DNA of 64,000 nucleotides from DAIODI01 sp046349255 (lineage in GTDB: Bacteria; Pseudomonadota; Alphaproteobacteria; Rhizobiales; Aestuariivirgaceae), in NCBI GenBank assembly GCA_046349255.1, contig JAXMCR010000002.1, forward strand, positions 124,001-188,000, written 5' to 3'. Position numbers and translations under genes: made by a program. The stretch's first letter is position 1. Every line of letters begins with the position of its first letter. Below, in pieces: positions 35,547 to 44,572 of this stretch. Under the pieces are notes generated by a model that was not told the origin of the DNA, made no database searches, and was given only the letters and a program-made list of their open reading frames with translations.

Positions 35547-36269
35547 ATGAGCCTGCGCAGCTACAAGATTTTGACCTTCGATGTCGTCGGTACACTGATT
35601 GATTTTGAGGCCGGCATCATCAATTGCATCCGCCCCATTGCCCGCGAGGCCGGGCGAACGCTGGATGATGAGCAGATCCTGCTGAGCTACGGCAAGGCGG
35701 AGGCGCTCGAGCATGAAAGAACGCCAGGCATTCCGTTTCCGCCTATGCTCGCGCCAATCTATCGTACGATGGCGGCAGATACCGGCCTGCCGCTCGACAA
35801 GAAGTACGAAGGAGCGCTCCACGCATCGATCCCCGACTGGCCGGCGTTTCCCGATTCCATCGGTGCATTGAAGCGGCTGCGACGGCACTTCAGATTGGTC
35901 GCGATGACGAATTCCGACAACTGGGCGCTAGGCCATTTCGCGCGGACGCTGGAGATGCCGTTCGATGACACCGTGACGGCCGAAGATGTCGCCACGGCCT
36001 GCAAGCCCGATCCCCAGTTCTTTGCATACGCGCGCGGACGGGAAAGCATTCACGGCTATGGACTGCGGGACTATCTGCATGTGGCGCAAAGCCAGTTTCA
36101 CGACATCGGAGTAGCCAAGCGTCTCGGCTACGCCACCGCCTGGATCGAGCGGCGGAAGGGCAAGGAAGGCTTTGGCGGCACGCCGGCGCCGGATACATTG
36201 GTGATGCCGGATTACCACTACGCGACGCTTGGCCAGTTGGCCGACGCCGTGGATACGGCGTTTCTCTAG
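35547..36269 (+). CDS. HAD-superfamily hydrolase, 2-haloacid dehalogenase type II-like
   Basis: 240 residues. HAD motif I TFDVVGTLIDFEAG holds the nucleophilic Asp, motif II is VAMTNSDNW, motif III the Lys in ACKPDPQFF, and motif IV the segment HVAQSQFHDIGVAKRLG that shows the dehalogenase-like cap arrangement. Could be a haloacid dehalogenase or a phosphatase; the enzyme class cannot be settled by eye. Start at ATG 35547 gives the normal N-terminus; the frame is open far upstream only as an antisense-like shadow of the MFS gene. Same strand as the MFS gene, 50 bases after it. Confidence 0.83.
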   Translation: MSLRSYKILTFDVVGTLIDFEAGIINCIRPIAREAGRTLDDEQILLSYGKAEALEHERTPGIPFPPMLAPIYRTMAADTGLPLDKKYEGALHASIPDWPAFPDSIGALKRLRRHFRLVAMTNSDNWALGHFARTLEMPFDDTVTAEDVATACKPDPQFFAYARGRESIHGYGLRDYLHVAQSQFHDIGVAKRLGYATAWIERRKGKEGFGGTPAPDTLVMPDYHYATLGQLADAVDTAFL

Positions 36270-36351
36270 CAACGTGGGTGAGTGAACAGTTGTCGCGCGC
36301 GGTGCACCTTCCGAAGCTTTTCATGCGCAGAACGAGATCGAAATCAGGTGA

Positions 36352-37289
36352 TTACTGCTCCGCCGGAAGGTCCGCTTGGCCTGATTGACGCGCCGAGGCG
36401 GTGGCGCCGAGGGACGCCGCGACGATCAGGAGAATGGCGACCGACTGGGTCGTCGTAAGCCTCTCGCCCAGGCGAACCCACCCGGTGAGCGCTGCGACCA
36501 CCGGTTCAAGGCTCATCAGGATCCCAACCGGCGCGCAGGAAGGGCGCGCAGGCCGACCATTTCAAGCGTGTAGGGAATCACCGCCGAGAGAATGGCGACG
36601 GCCAGCAGCATCAGAAGGACCGGTCCCGTGTAGGTGTCGATGCTCATGTGAGAGACCCCGAACGGGAGCGTGAACACTGCGGCCAACGCCATGCCCAGCG
36701 CAGCGGTCTGTACGCCGTTGCCGCGGCCGGCATGTTGACCGAACACAATGTAGAGGGCCCAACAGACCGCGCCGCCGAGCGCCCAACCGAGACCGACCAG
36801 GTTGATCCGCTCCATCGTGTCGAACACTTCCGTGATCAACAGAAGACCGGCCGCAGCAAGCGCCGACCAGACCAAGTCTATTCGTCTTCGGGAACCGAGC
36901 ACTGCCACCGACAGGGGACCGAGAAACTGCACCGCGGTGGCAATTCCAAGCGGCAGAAGATCGATCGCGAGGTAAAACATGCCGTTCATTCCGGCAAGCG
37001 AAGCGCCGTAAAGAACAAGCGGACGCCAGTTTGCAGAATTGATGGTCGCCCGCCATGGCCGGAGCATCAACGCCATGATGATCGCCGCGATTGCGAGGCG
37101 AATGAACGTTGTCTCCAGGACTCCGACGACTGCGAACAGCTGCTTCGCCATCGCTGCTGCGAGTTGAAGGGATGCCATCGCCGCCACGAGCGACAGAACG
37201 GCCACCCATGTGCCGACCGCGTACGGCCGCACTATCGGAACCTTCGGGTGGCGGGAGGCGATTGCAGCAGCAGCCTCCAAGCGTCGCAT
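36352..37289 (-). pseudogene. RhtA/EamA-type amino acid exporter gene with one-base frameshift
   Basis: A drug/metabolite-transporter protein of the threonine/homoserine exporter (RhtA) kind. The first frame gives 255 family residues (about nine helices; AIDLLPLGIATAVQFLGPL) then hits a premature stop at 36516-36518 right after LPARRLG. Shifting one base at the GGG run (36523-36525 on the plus strand) restores the expected ending: ILMSLEPVVAALTGWVRLGE and a last helix through SVAILLIVAASLGATASA, stopping at 36352-36354. Total would be about 311 residues, normal for the family. One base has been lost, by mutation or by sequencing error in a homopolymer. Confidence 0.85.
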
Positions 37290-37425
37290 GACACCGGCAG
37301 ACGATGTCTGCGGTGGCGCTTGACGCTTAACGAACCACCATCGCCCGGCAAGTGTTCCGAACGAGACACCGGCGGGGGCAGCCTAATGTCTGGCGAGCCC
37401 CGACCGCCGGCCGAGGGCTACGACG

Positions 37426-37794
37426 TCAGCCGCGGATCGTGTGCCAGACGCCGTTCAGGCCGTCGCCCTTCATGTCGCCCTTCTGCTTGTCGCCGCTGAA
37501 GAAGTAGGTGGGGCGCCCGTCGTATGCCCACTGCATGGAGCCGTCAGGCCGCTTCACCAGCTTCCAGCCCTTCGTCATCTTCTCCCCGGACTTGCCGAGG
37601 TACGGGGGCCAGTTGGTGGCGCAGGCGCCTTCGCAGGTTGGCTTGCCGCCCTTGTCCTTGTCGAAGACGTAGAGGGTCATTCCGTTGGGTGCCGTCACCA
37701 CGCTGGCGGCATAGGACGTTCCGGCACCGAGGGCGAGTGGTACGCTCGCGCCGATCATCGCGGCGAGCGTCAAGGAGGCGAAGGACTTGGTCAT
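37426..37794 (-). CDS. Exported Yx(F/W/Y)xxD-repeat protein (COG4315-like)
   Basis: 122 residues with a signal peptide (FASLTLAAMIGASVPLALGAGTSYA). The mature chain has the family motif TLYVFDKDKGGKPTC with the paired Cys in CEGACATNWPPYL, and a second half WKLVKRPDGSMQWAYDGRPTYFFSGD. Function of this secreted repeat family is unknown; periplasmic. ATG 37794 follows GGGAGAAGAACG. A longer in-frame reading would add 52 residues lacking a leader. Confidence 0.83.
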   Translation of the reverse strand: MTKSFASLTLAAMIGASVPLALGAGTSYAASVVTAPNGMTLYVFDKDKGGKPTCEGACATNWPPYLGKSGEKMTKGWKLVKRPDGSMQWAYDGRPTYFFSGDKQKGDMKGDGLNGVWHTIRG

Positions 37795-37969
37795 CGTTCT
37801 TCTCCCGTTGTTGGGTAGCAGTGCGCCCGCCCGCAGGAGCAAGGCGCATTCGCCACTACCCGGATCCTGGGAGCTTGCGCCGCGCACGTGCCCGCACGAT
37901 GGCGCAATCGTGTCCGAAGGGGACAGTTGTTGCCAGCATGGAGCGCGCAAGAGGCGCTCAGTGAACGCC

Positions 37970-38701
37970 TCAGTAGTAGCCGGCGTAGGGCTTCCGGTGT
38001 GCGCCCGCGTAGGCGTAGTCGATCATCGTGATGAAGTCGAAGACCGGCAGGCCGGTCGCGTCCTGGACGGCCTTGGCGTAAGGCGGCAGCATCGAGCACT
38101 CGAGCATGACCGCGCCCATGTCGGGGTGGCTCTCCTGCATCTCGCGCACGACCGCGATCGTCTCCGCCTCGAGCAGGTCGGAATCGAGGTCGCCGCGCTC
38201 GCTGAGGATCGCGTCTCGGAAATGCGGCTGGTCCTCCATGCCGCGCACCACGACGTTCATCTCGCTCGTCACCCCGGCCAGCTCGAGCACGCGATTGCCG
38301 AGATGCTTTCGCGTGGCCGTGACGCAGCCGATGGGGCGTCCTGTCTCGAACATCTGGGCGAGGAACGGCAGCTGCAGGAGGCTCGACATGAAGACCGGGA
38401 TCTTCACGGCCTTGCGCACCGCGTCCTGGTACTTGATCAGGAAGCCGCAGTCGCTCGAGATGCCGCGGACGCCCGCCGCCTCGAGCTCCCTTGCGGCCTC
38501 GACGATCGGTCCCTCGAGTTCCGGATCGCCCGCCAGCACGCGGTCGAACGCGAGGCCCTTCACCAGCTTGTAGAGCACCGGGTAGCCGTATGACGTCGCG
38601 TTGCCGACGTCGCCGGGAATGAACGGCCCCCGGAAGTCGAGCAGCAGGATGCCGATGGCATGACCGTAGGTGTCGGCATTGCGAACCTTGTAACGTGGCA
38701 T
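37970..38701 (-). CDS. Aspartate/glutamate racemase family protein
   Basis: 243 residues of the Asp/Glu/hydantoin racemase superfamily. The two half-site cysteines are in GISSDCGFLIKY and MLECSMLPPYA; both are needed for two-base racemisation in the family. The N-terminal IGILLLDFRGP and the C-terminal VFDFITMIDYAY fit. It is 19 bases after the RidA gene on the same strand and probably co-transcribed. In context it could interconvert amino acid enantiomers for the DadA-type enzyme on the plus strand, but maleate isomerase or hydantoin racemase activity cannot be excluded. ATG 38701 has AAGGGAG upstream. Confidence 0.84.
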   Translation of the reverse strand: MPRYKVRNADTYGHAIGILLLDFRGPFIPGDVGNATSYGYPVLYKLVKGLAFDRVLAGDPELEGPIVEAARELEAAGVRGISSDCGFLIKYQDAVRKAVKIPVFMSSLLQLPFLAQMFETGRPIGCVTATRKHLGNRVLELAGVTSEMNVVVRGMEDQPHFRDAILSERGDLDSDLLEAETIAVVREMQESHPDMGAVMLECSMLPPYAKAVQDATGLPVFDFITMIDYAYAGAHRKPYAGYY

Positions 38702-38720
38702 GATGGCGCTCCCTTCAGGA

Positions 38721-39206
38721 TCAGTCGCTGATGATCAGTTCGCCCTCGATTTCGACCGGAATGTCGAGCGGCAGGGTCGACATGCCGACCGCCGAGCGCG
38801 TGTGCGCGCCGACGTCCGGCCCGAACAGGCTGACGATGAGCTCGCTGAAGCCATTGATGACGGGCGTCGTCGAGGTGAACTCCGGCACCGCGTTCACCAT
38901 CCCTAGCGCCTTCAGCCACTGCTTCACGCGATCGAGGCTGCCGATGGCGCGCTTCAGGTCGCCGAGGATCGACAGCCCGACGAGCTGCGCGCACTTGTAG
39001 CCCTGCTCCACGGTCAGGTCGCGGCCGAGCTTGCCGAGCGGCTTCGAGATCGAGCCGTCCGGGTCCTGCGGCGCGTGACCGGAGATGTACACATGGTTGC
39101 CATGCACGATGATCGGCTTGAACGGCAGGACCAGGCCGGGCGGCACCTTCAGCGGCGGCGGCAGGTAGAGGCCCATGTCCTTGATCTTCTGCTCGATGCT
39201 GTCCAT
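38721..39206 (-). CDS. RidA-family enamine/imine deaminase
   Basis: 161 residues of the YjgF/YER057c/UK114 family. The fold pattern is visible: VYISGHAPQDPDGS, VEQGYKCAQLVGLSILGDLKRAIGSLDRV and the C-terminal TRSAVGMSTLPLDIPVEIEGELI with the conserved Arg of the imine site. It is longer than canonical RidA (about 130 residues) and has a KPLGKLGRD-type insert, as in some subfamilies. RidA proteins hydrolyse reactive 2-imino acids to 2-oxo acids; beside a D-amino acid dehydrogenase that is the obvious role. ATG 39206 after AGGAGAACAGCGG. Confidence 0.86.
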   Translation of the reverse strand: MDSIEQKIKDMGLYLPPPLKVPPGLVLPFKPIIVHGNHVYISGHAPQDPDGSISKPLGKLGRDLTVEQGYKCAQLVGLSILGDLKRAIGSLDRVKQWLKALGMVNAVPEFTSTTPVINGFSELIVSLFGPDVGAHTRSAVGMSTLPLDIPVEIEGELIISD

Positions 39207-39250
39207 TCCGCTGTTCTCCTGCCGGCCGAACGCCGTCTCGTTGATTTGGG

Positions 39251-39268
39251 CTACCGGTCAGTATAATT
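39251..39268. promoter_or_regulatory. Promoter/operator-like element upstream of RidA and indolepyruvate oxidoreductase genes
   Basis: CTACCGGTCAGTATAATT lies between the divergent starts at 39206 and 39313. The plus strand has TATAAT; the minus strand has TATACT with TTGATC 16 bases before it, giving a plausible promoter toward RidA. The TAC...GTA imperfect palindrome overlapping the -10 box matches 14 of 18 bases of the element at 46486-46503. A TetR gene lies between the two. Confidence 0.45.
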
Positions 39269-39312
39269 TCCTCTCACGACGGATCAACCGCCTAACCGAC
39301 AGCGAAGACCAG

Positions 39313-42300
39313 GTGCGCGACGACTACACGCTCGACGACCGATACCGTCGCCGCGACGGCACGATCTTCCTCTCCGGTGTGCAGGCGCTCGTCCGCCTGC
39401 CGCTGATCCAGCGCGAGCGCGATGCGGCCGCGGGCCTCGACACGGCAGGCTATATCTCGGGCTACCGCGGATCGCCGCTCGCGACGTTCGACCTCCAGCT
39501 CTGGCGCGCGAAGGAGTGGCTGAACAAACGGAACATCGTCTTCCAGCCGGGCCTCAACGAGGACCTGGCGCTCACCGCCGTGTGGGGCACGCAGCAGGCG
39601 GAGGCCCGCGGCGAAGGCCGGCACGATGGCGTGTTCGCCATGTGGTACGGCAAGGGCGCGGGCGTCGACAGATCGGGCGACGCCTTCCGGCACGGCAGCA
39701 ATGCGGGGTCCTCCAGGCACGGCGGCGTCCTGGTGCTGACCGGTGACGATCATCGCGCGGAATCCTCGAGCTCGGTGCACGCGAGCGAGTTCAGCATGAT
39801 GGACTTCAACATCCCGGTGCTGAACCCGGCGAACGTGCGTGAGATCCTGGAGTTCGGCCTGCACGGCTTTGCGATGTCCCGCCTCACCGGCAGCTGGGTG
39901 TCGCTGAAGTGCAACCACGAGGTCGTCGAGAGCGCCTCCTGCGTCGACACCGCCATCGAGAAGACCGTGCCCGTCCTGCCCGCCGTGGCGATGCCGCCGG
40001 GCGGGTTGAACCTCAGGGTGCCCGATACCCCGCTCGACCAGGAACGCCGCACGATCGAGTTCCGCCTGCCCGCGGTCCTTGCCTACGCGCGCGCCAACGG
40101 TCTCGACCGCACGGTGTTCAAGCCGAAGGGCGCGACGCTCGGCATCGTCTCGACCGGAAAGACGGCGCTGGAAGTGCTGGAGGCGCTCGACGCGCTCGGC
40201 ATCGGCGCGGACGACGCGCAGCGGTTCGGCATCGCCTTCTACAAGGTGGGGATGCCGTGGCCGCTCGAGCCCGAAGGGTTGCGCGCCTTCTGCGACGGCC
40301 TCGACGCGGTGCTGTGCGTCGAGGAAAAGCGCGCGCTGATCGAACCGCAGCTCAAGGACCTGCTGTTCGGTTCGGGCACGGTCCGCTCCATCATCGGCAA
40401 GCGCGACGAAGAGGGGCGCACGCTGTTTCCCGCCGCGGGCTCGCTCACCGTGCAGGCAATCGCGCTCGCCATCGCCGCCCGCCTGCCGAAGGGGAAAACC
40501 GATCCGCGCATCATGAAGGCGGTGAAGTCGCTCGAGGCGGAGCACCGGCGCGCGGCGTTGTCGCCGGTCGCGGTGCGAAAGCCCTACTTCTGCGCAGGCT
40601 GCCCGCACAACCGCTCGACGGTCGTGCCGGAGGGGAGCCTCGGCGGCGCCGGAACCGGCTGCAACTACATGGCCATGTGGATGGACCGGCGCAGCAACCG
40701 CTACACCCAGATGGGCGCCGACGGCGCCAACTGGATCGGCGAAGCGCCGTTCTCCAAACGAACGCACATGTTCCAGAACATGGGCGACGGCACCTACAGC
40801 CACTCCGGCATTCTCGCGATCCGGGCCGCGGTGGCGGCGGGCACCAACATCACGTTCAAGATCCTCTACAACGACGCGGTCGCGATGACCGGCGGCCAAC
40901 CGCACGATGCGCCCCTGTCGGTCGCCGGTATCGTGCGCCAGGTCGAGGCCGAAGGCGTCGCCCGCGTGGCGGTGGTAGCCGACGATCCCTCACGGCATGC
41001 GGGGTTGCGCGGCGTGCTGCTGAAGGGACGTGACGAACTGGATTCGGTGCAACGCGAGCTGCGTACCATGCCGGGCGTGACGGTGCTGATCTACGACCAG
41101 ATGTGCGCCACCGAACGGCGCCGACGGCGCAAGCGCGGCACGATGCCGGACCCGGCGCGGCGCGCGTTCATCAACCATCTCGTGTGCGAAGGCTGCGGCG
41201 ACTGCGGGGTGAAATCGAACTGCGTGGCGATCGCGCCGCTCGAAACGGAGCTCGGCCGCAAGCGGCAGATCGACCAGCACGCCTGCAACAAGGACCTGTC
41301 GTGTACGGAAGGTTTTTGCCCGTCGTTTGTGCTCGTCGACGGCGGATCGTTGCGCAAACCCCGGCCGCAGCCGCAGGCCGTCACGCCGCCGCTGACGGAT
41401 CCGCCCCTTCCGGCGCTCGACCGGCCGTGGAACGTCGTGCTGTCGGGCATCGGCGGCACCGGTATCATCACGATCTCCGCGATCCTCGGAACCGCCGCGC
41501 ATCTCGAGGGCCGCGGCGTTGCCGTGCTCGACATGATGGGCCTCGCCCAGAAGGGCGGCGCGGTGACGAGTTTCGTGCGCTTCTTTTCGGCCCCCGGCGT
41601 GGAGCGCACGGCGCGCGTCGCGGACGGCACGGCGGACGCGGTGATCGGCTGCGACATCATGAGCGTCGCAGGCTCGGAGCCGCTCGGCACGGTCGGCGCA
41701 GGGCGCAGCGTCGTGCTCGTCAACACCCACGAGGCGCTGACCGGCGAGTTCACCCGCAATGCCGACGAACGATTCCCGGCCGACGCGTTGCGCAAGGCGA
41801 TCGACGGGGCCCTTGGGAAGCCCGCGCTCTACCGGGACTTCACGGCGGACGCGGTCGCCGTCACCGGCGATCCGATCGCCACCAACATGCTGATGACGGG
41901 GTTTGCCTTCCAGCGCGGACTGATCCCGGTGAGCGCCGCCGCCATCGCCCGCGCCATCGAGCTCAACGGCGTATCGGTGGCAGAGAATCTCTCGGCCTTC
42001 GAGGCTGGGCGTCGGCTGGCGCTGAAGAACGACGCGCCCCCGGCCAAGAGAACCGAGCCCGATCTCGACGCGCTGATCCGCCACCGCGTGGCGATGCTCA
42101 CCGACTACCAGGATCAAGCGTATGCGGAGCGGTATATGGCCGCGGTGGAGGCGGTGCGCGCCGCCGAACGCCGGGCGGCTCCGGGCCGCGAGACTCTGAC
42201 GCGCGCGGTGGCGCAAAACCTCGCCAAGCTGATGGCGTACAAGGACGAGTACGAAGTCGCTCGGCTTTACTCTTCGCCCGCCTTCCGCGCCGCGCTCGAA

Positions 42301-42717
42301 GCCCAGTTCGAGGGCGACTACAAGCTCACAGTGCTGCTGGCGCCGCCCCTGCTGACGCGCCCGGATACGCCGGGGGGCGAACCGCGCAAGATGTCATTCG
42401 GGCCTTGGATCTTTCCGGTGTTCCGTGTGCTGAGCAGGCTGCGGGGCTTGCGTGGTACCGCGTTCGATCCGTTCGGCCGCACCGGGGAACGGCGTACCGA
42501 GCGACGCCTCATTGCCGATTACCTGTCGGACATCGACCGGCTCGTGCGCGGACTCGATGCCGAAAGCCACGCCGATGCGGTCGCCATCGCCTCGATCCCC
42601 GAGCGGATTCGCGGTTTCGGCCCCGTGAAGGCGGCGTCGATCGAGAAGGCGCGGGTTGCGAGGGAAGAGTTGCTGTCGCGGTTCGGAAGGCGTCCGGCAA
42701 AGGTTGCTGCGGAGTGA
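39313..42717 (+). CDS. Indolepyruvate ferredoxin oxidoreductase, fused alpha-gamma form
   Basis: 1134-residue thiamine-diphosphate enzyme that oxidatively decarboxylates aryl or other 2-oxo acids to acyl-CoA, passing electrons to ferredoxin. N-terminal pyruvate-binding domain (LSGVQALVRLPLIQRERD), TPP motif in the GDGTYSHSG...LYNDAVAMTGGQ region, a Cys cluster (CEGCGDCGVKSNC and ACNKDLSCTEGFC) and the gamma domain (GIGGTGIITISAILG, DMMGLAQKGGAVTSFVRF). GTG 39313 gives the family's normal start (TLDDRYRRRDG); an ATG at 39175 would overlap RidA and add an unrelated leader. Aerobic proteobacteria use such fused enzymes for Phe/Trp or branched-chain catabolism. Confidence 0.92.
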   Translation: MRDDYTLDDRYRRRDGTIFLSGVQALVRLPLIQRERDAAAGLDTAGYISGYRGSPLATFDLQLWRAKEWLNKRNIVFQPGLNEDLALTAVWGTQQAEARGEGRHDGVFAMWYGKGAGVDRSGDAFRHGSNAGSSRHGGVLVLTGDDHRAESSSSVHASEFSMMDFNIPVLNPANVREILEFGLHGFAMSRLTGSWVSLKCNHEVVESASCVDTAIEKTVPVLPAVAMPPGGLNLRVPDTPLDQERRTIEFRLPAVLAYARANGLDRTVFKPKGATLGIVSTGKTALEVLEALDALGIGADDAQRFGIAFYKVGMPWPLEPEGLRAFCDGLDAVLCVEEKRALIEPQLKDLLFGSGTVRSIIGKRDEEGRTLFPAAGSLTVQAIALAIAARLPKGKTDPRIMKAVKSLEAEHRRAALSPVAVRKPYFCAGCPHNRSTVVPEGSLGGAGTGCNYMAMWMDRRSNRYTQMGADGANWIGEAPFSKRTHMFQNMGDGTYSHSGILAIRAAVAAGTNITFKILYNDAVAMTGGQPHDAPLSVAGIVRQVEAEGVARVAVVADDPSRHAGLRGVLLKGRDELDSVQRELRTMPGVTVLIYDQMCATERRRRRKRGTMPDPARRAFINHLVCEGCGDCGVKSNCVAIAPLETELGRKRQIDQHACNKDLSCTEGFCPSFVLVDGGSLRKPRPQPQAVTPPLTDPPLPALDRPWNVVLSGIGGTGIITISAILGTAAHLEGRGVAVLDMMGLAQKGGAVTSFVRFFSAPGVERTARVADGTADAVIGCDIMSVAGSEPLGTVGAGRSVVLVNTHEALTGEFTRNADERFPADALRKAIDGALGKPALYRDFTADAVAVTGDPIATNMLMTGFAFQRGLIPVSAAAIARAIELNGVSVAENLSAFEAGRRLALKNDAPPAKRTEPDLDALIRHRVAMLTDYQDQAYAERYMAAVEAVRAAERRAAPGRETLTRAVAQNLAKLMAYKDEYEVARLYSSPAFRAALEAQFEGDYKLTVLLAPPLLTRPDTPGGEPRKMSFGPWIFPVFRVLSRLRGLRGTAFDPFGRTGERRTERRLIADYLSDIDRLVRGLDAESHADAVAIASIPERIRGFGPVKAASIEKARVAREELLSRFGRRPAKVAAE

Positions 42718-42724
42718 GGAGCGC

Positions 42725-43966
42725 ATGACCAAGAACGTGATCGTGATCGGCGCCGGCGTCGTCGGCATGGGCTGCGCGAGCTACCTGCAGCGTCACGGCC
42801 ATGCGGTCACGGTGATCGACCGGCTGCCGCCGGGGCGCGCCACCTCCTACGGCAACGGCGGCGGCATCGCGAGCACCTTCGTTTTGCCGCTCGCGATGCC
42901 GGGGCTCATGAAGCGCTACATGAAATACTACATGGACCCGGAGGGGCCCGTGTCGCTGCGCTGGCGGCACATGCCGTTCATGCTGCCGTTCCTGTGGAAG
43001 TTCCTGAAGAACTGTTCGCCCGAGCGCGTCAAGGAATGCACCGAGGCGCTGGCCGCCTTCATGCCGCCGGCCTATGCCGCCTGGAAGCCGCTGTTCGAGG
43101 ACGCAGGCCTCATGCACCTCGTGCGCCACGACGGCGGCCTGTGGGTCTACAAGGACGATGCGGCAGTGAAGAAGGACTGGGCGTTCTGGCAGGGCCGGCG
43201 CGACAAGGGCCTTGCCTTCGAGGTGCTCTCCGAAGACGAGCTTCGCCAGAGCGAACCGGCGATCTCGCGCGACTGGAAGGCGGCGGTGCTCGAGCCCGAC
43301 TGGCACCACGTGCGCAACCCCTACAAGATCGTGGCGGGGCTCGCCGATCTCGTGCGGGCGAAGGGCGGGAAGGTGCTGGAGGAGCAGGTCCTCGACTTCG
43401 ACAAGGGACCCGACGGCGTGCGCGCAGTAATCACCGACGCTGGCCGGCACCGTTGCGATGCCGTCGTGATCGCGGCGGGCGCCTGGTCGCATCAGCTGGC
43501 GAAGAAGCTCGGGAGCAAGGTGCCCCTCGAGACGCAGCGCGGCTACCACGTGATGCTGCCGAAACCGGATGTCGAGACGCGCCATCTCGTGGTCGTCGGT
43601 TCAGCCAAGATCGCCATCACGACGATGGAGGAAGGCGTGCGTATCGTCGGCGCGTCCGCGTTCCCCGGCCTCGACGCCCCGCCGGACTGGCGCCAGTCGC
43701 AGATGGTGCTGACGTGGGGCAAGCGCGTGCTGACCGGCCTCAACACGGAGGGCATGACGGAATGGTTCGGCGAGCGTCCGCTCACACCGGACTCGCTACC
43801 CGTGCTCGGGCGTTCGCCCAACTTCGCCAACGCCTTCTACGCGTTCGGTCACAGCCACATGGGGCTCACCACCGGCGCGATCACCGGCAAGTTGATCGCG
43901 GAGAGTGTCTCTGGGCAGGAGACGTCGATCGACCTGACGCCCTTCCGCATCGACCGGTCGTACTGA
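42725..43966 (+). CDS. D-amino acid dehydrogenase (DadA-like FAD protein)
   Basis: 413-residue FAD-dependent oxidase/dehydrogenase of the DadA group. The N-terminal VIVIGAGVVGMGCASYL FAD motif, RATSYGNGGGIAS substrate-domain entry, RCDAVVIAAGAWSHQLA strand and the C-terminal FYAFGHSHMGLTTGAITGKLIAE closure are all present. It oxidises D-amino acids to imino acids, passing electrons to the respiratory chain. ATG 42725 is 7 bases after the oxidoreductase stop with GAGGAGC upstream, so the genes are co-transcribed. Confidence 0.89.
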   Translation: MTKNVIVIGAGVVGMGCASYLQRHGHAVTVIDRLPPGRATSYGNGGGIASTFVLPLAMPGLMKRYMKYYMDPEGPVSLRWRHMPFMLPFLWKFLKNCSPERVKECTEALAAFMPPAYAAWKPLFEDAGLMHLVRHDGGLWVYKDDAAVKKDWAFWQGRRDKGLAFEVLSEDELRQSEPAISRDWKAAVLEPDWHHVRNPYKIVAGLADLVRAKGGKVLEEQVLDFDKGPDGVRAVITDAGRHRCDAVVIAAGAWSHQLAKKLGSKVPLETQRGYHVMLPKPDVETRHLVVVGSAKIAITTMEEGVRIVGASAFPGLDAPPDWRQSQMVLTWGKRVLTGLNTEGMTEWFGERPLTPDSLPVLGRSPNFANAFYAFGHSHMGLTTGAITGKLIAESVSGQETSIDLTPFRIDRSY

Positions 43967-43975
43967 GGCCCGCTC

Positions 43976-44572
43976 ATGAGCATCCGCGAGGAAGTGCGTG
44001 ACCTGAAGCGGCAGCGGATCCTCGAGGCCGCGAGCCGGCTGTTCTTCGACCACGGCTACAGCGGCACGAGCGTCGATCAGATCGCCGACCGGCTGTCCGT
44101 GACGAAGCCGTTCATCTACTACCAGTTCGCGAGCAAGACCGACCTCCTCACCGCGATCTACCTGCGCGTGGTGGACCTTGCGGTCGATGCGATCACGACG
44201 GCGGTCAACGGCACCGGCAGTCCCACCGACCGCCTGCGCGGCTTTGCCCGCGCGCTCGCCCTCGTGTGCATCGAACACCGCGAGATCATCGCGATCTACT
44301 TCCGCGAGGAAGTGTACGTGCCGAAGAAGTCGTTGAAGGAAATCCACAAGCGCAAGCGCCAGTTCGATGCCCGCCTGAAGGAGCTTCTTGCCGAGGGCGT
44401 GGCGGCCGGCGAATTCGACGTCGACGACGTCTCGATGAGCGGGCTCGCGATCTCCGGGCTCCTGAGCTGGGTCTATACGTGGTACCAGCCGAAGGGTCGC
44501 CTCACGCCGGCGGAGATCGCGGACGCGATGGCTGACCTCGTCACCCGCATGGTGGTGAAGCGCGCGCCCTAG
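43976..44572 (+). CDS. TetR-family transcriptional regulator
   Basis: 198 residues. The N-terminal TetR HTH is standard: RILEAASRLFFDHGYSGTSVDQIADRLSVTKPFIYYQFASKTDLL. The C-terminal helical ligand domain has no recognised subgroup signature (TetR_C of the FadR-like or HTH_47 type is possible). Nine bases after DadA on the same strand. Its stop codon shares CTAG with the stop of the convergent monooxygenase gene. It is the best candidate regulator for the two matching elements at 39251 and 46486. Confidence 0.9.
   Translation: MSIREEVRDLKRQRILEAASRLFFDHGYSGTSVDQIADRLSVTKPFIYYQFASKTDLLTAIYLRVVDLAVDAITTAVNGTGSPTDRLRGFARALALVCIEHREIIAIYFREEVYVPKKSLKEIHKRKRQFDARLKELLAEGVAAGEFDVDDVSMSGLAISGLLSWVYTWYQPKGRLTPAEIADAMADLVTRMVVKRAP

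Noticed and set aside
39292..40905. 537-codon minus-strand frame
   Set aside because: Lies inside the indolepyruvate oxidoreductase gene, and the composition (Ala, Arg, His, Val) is that of a complement of a real high-GC gene.
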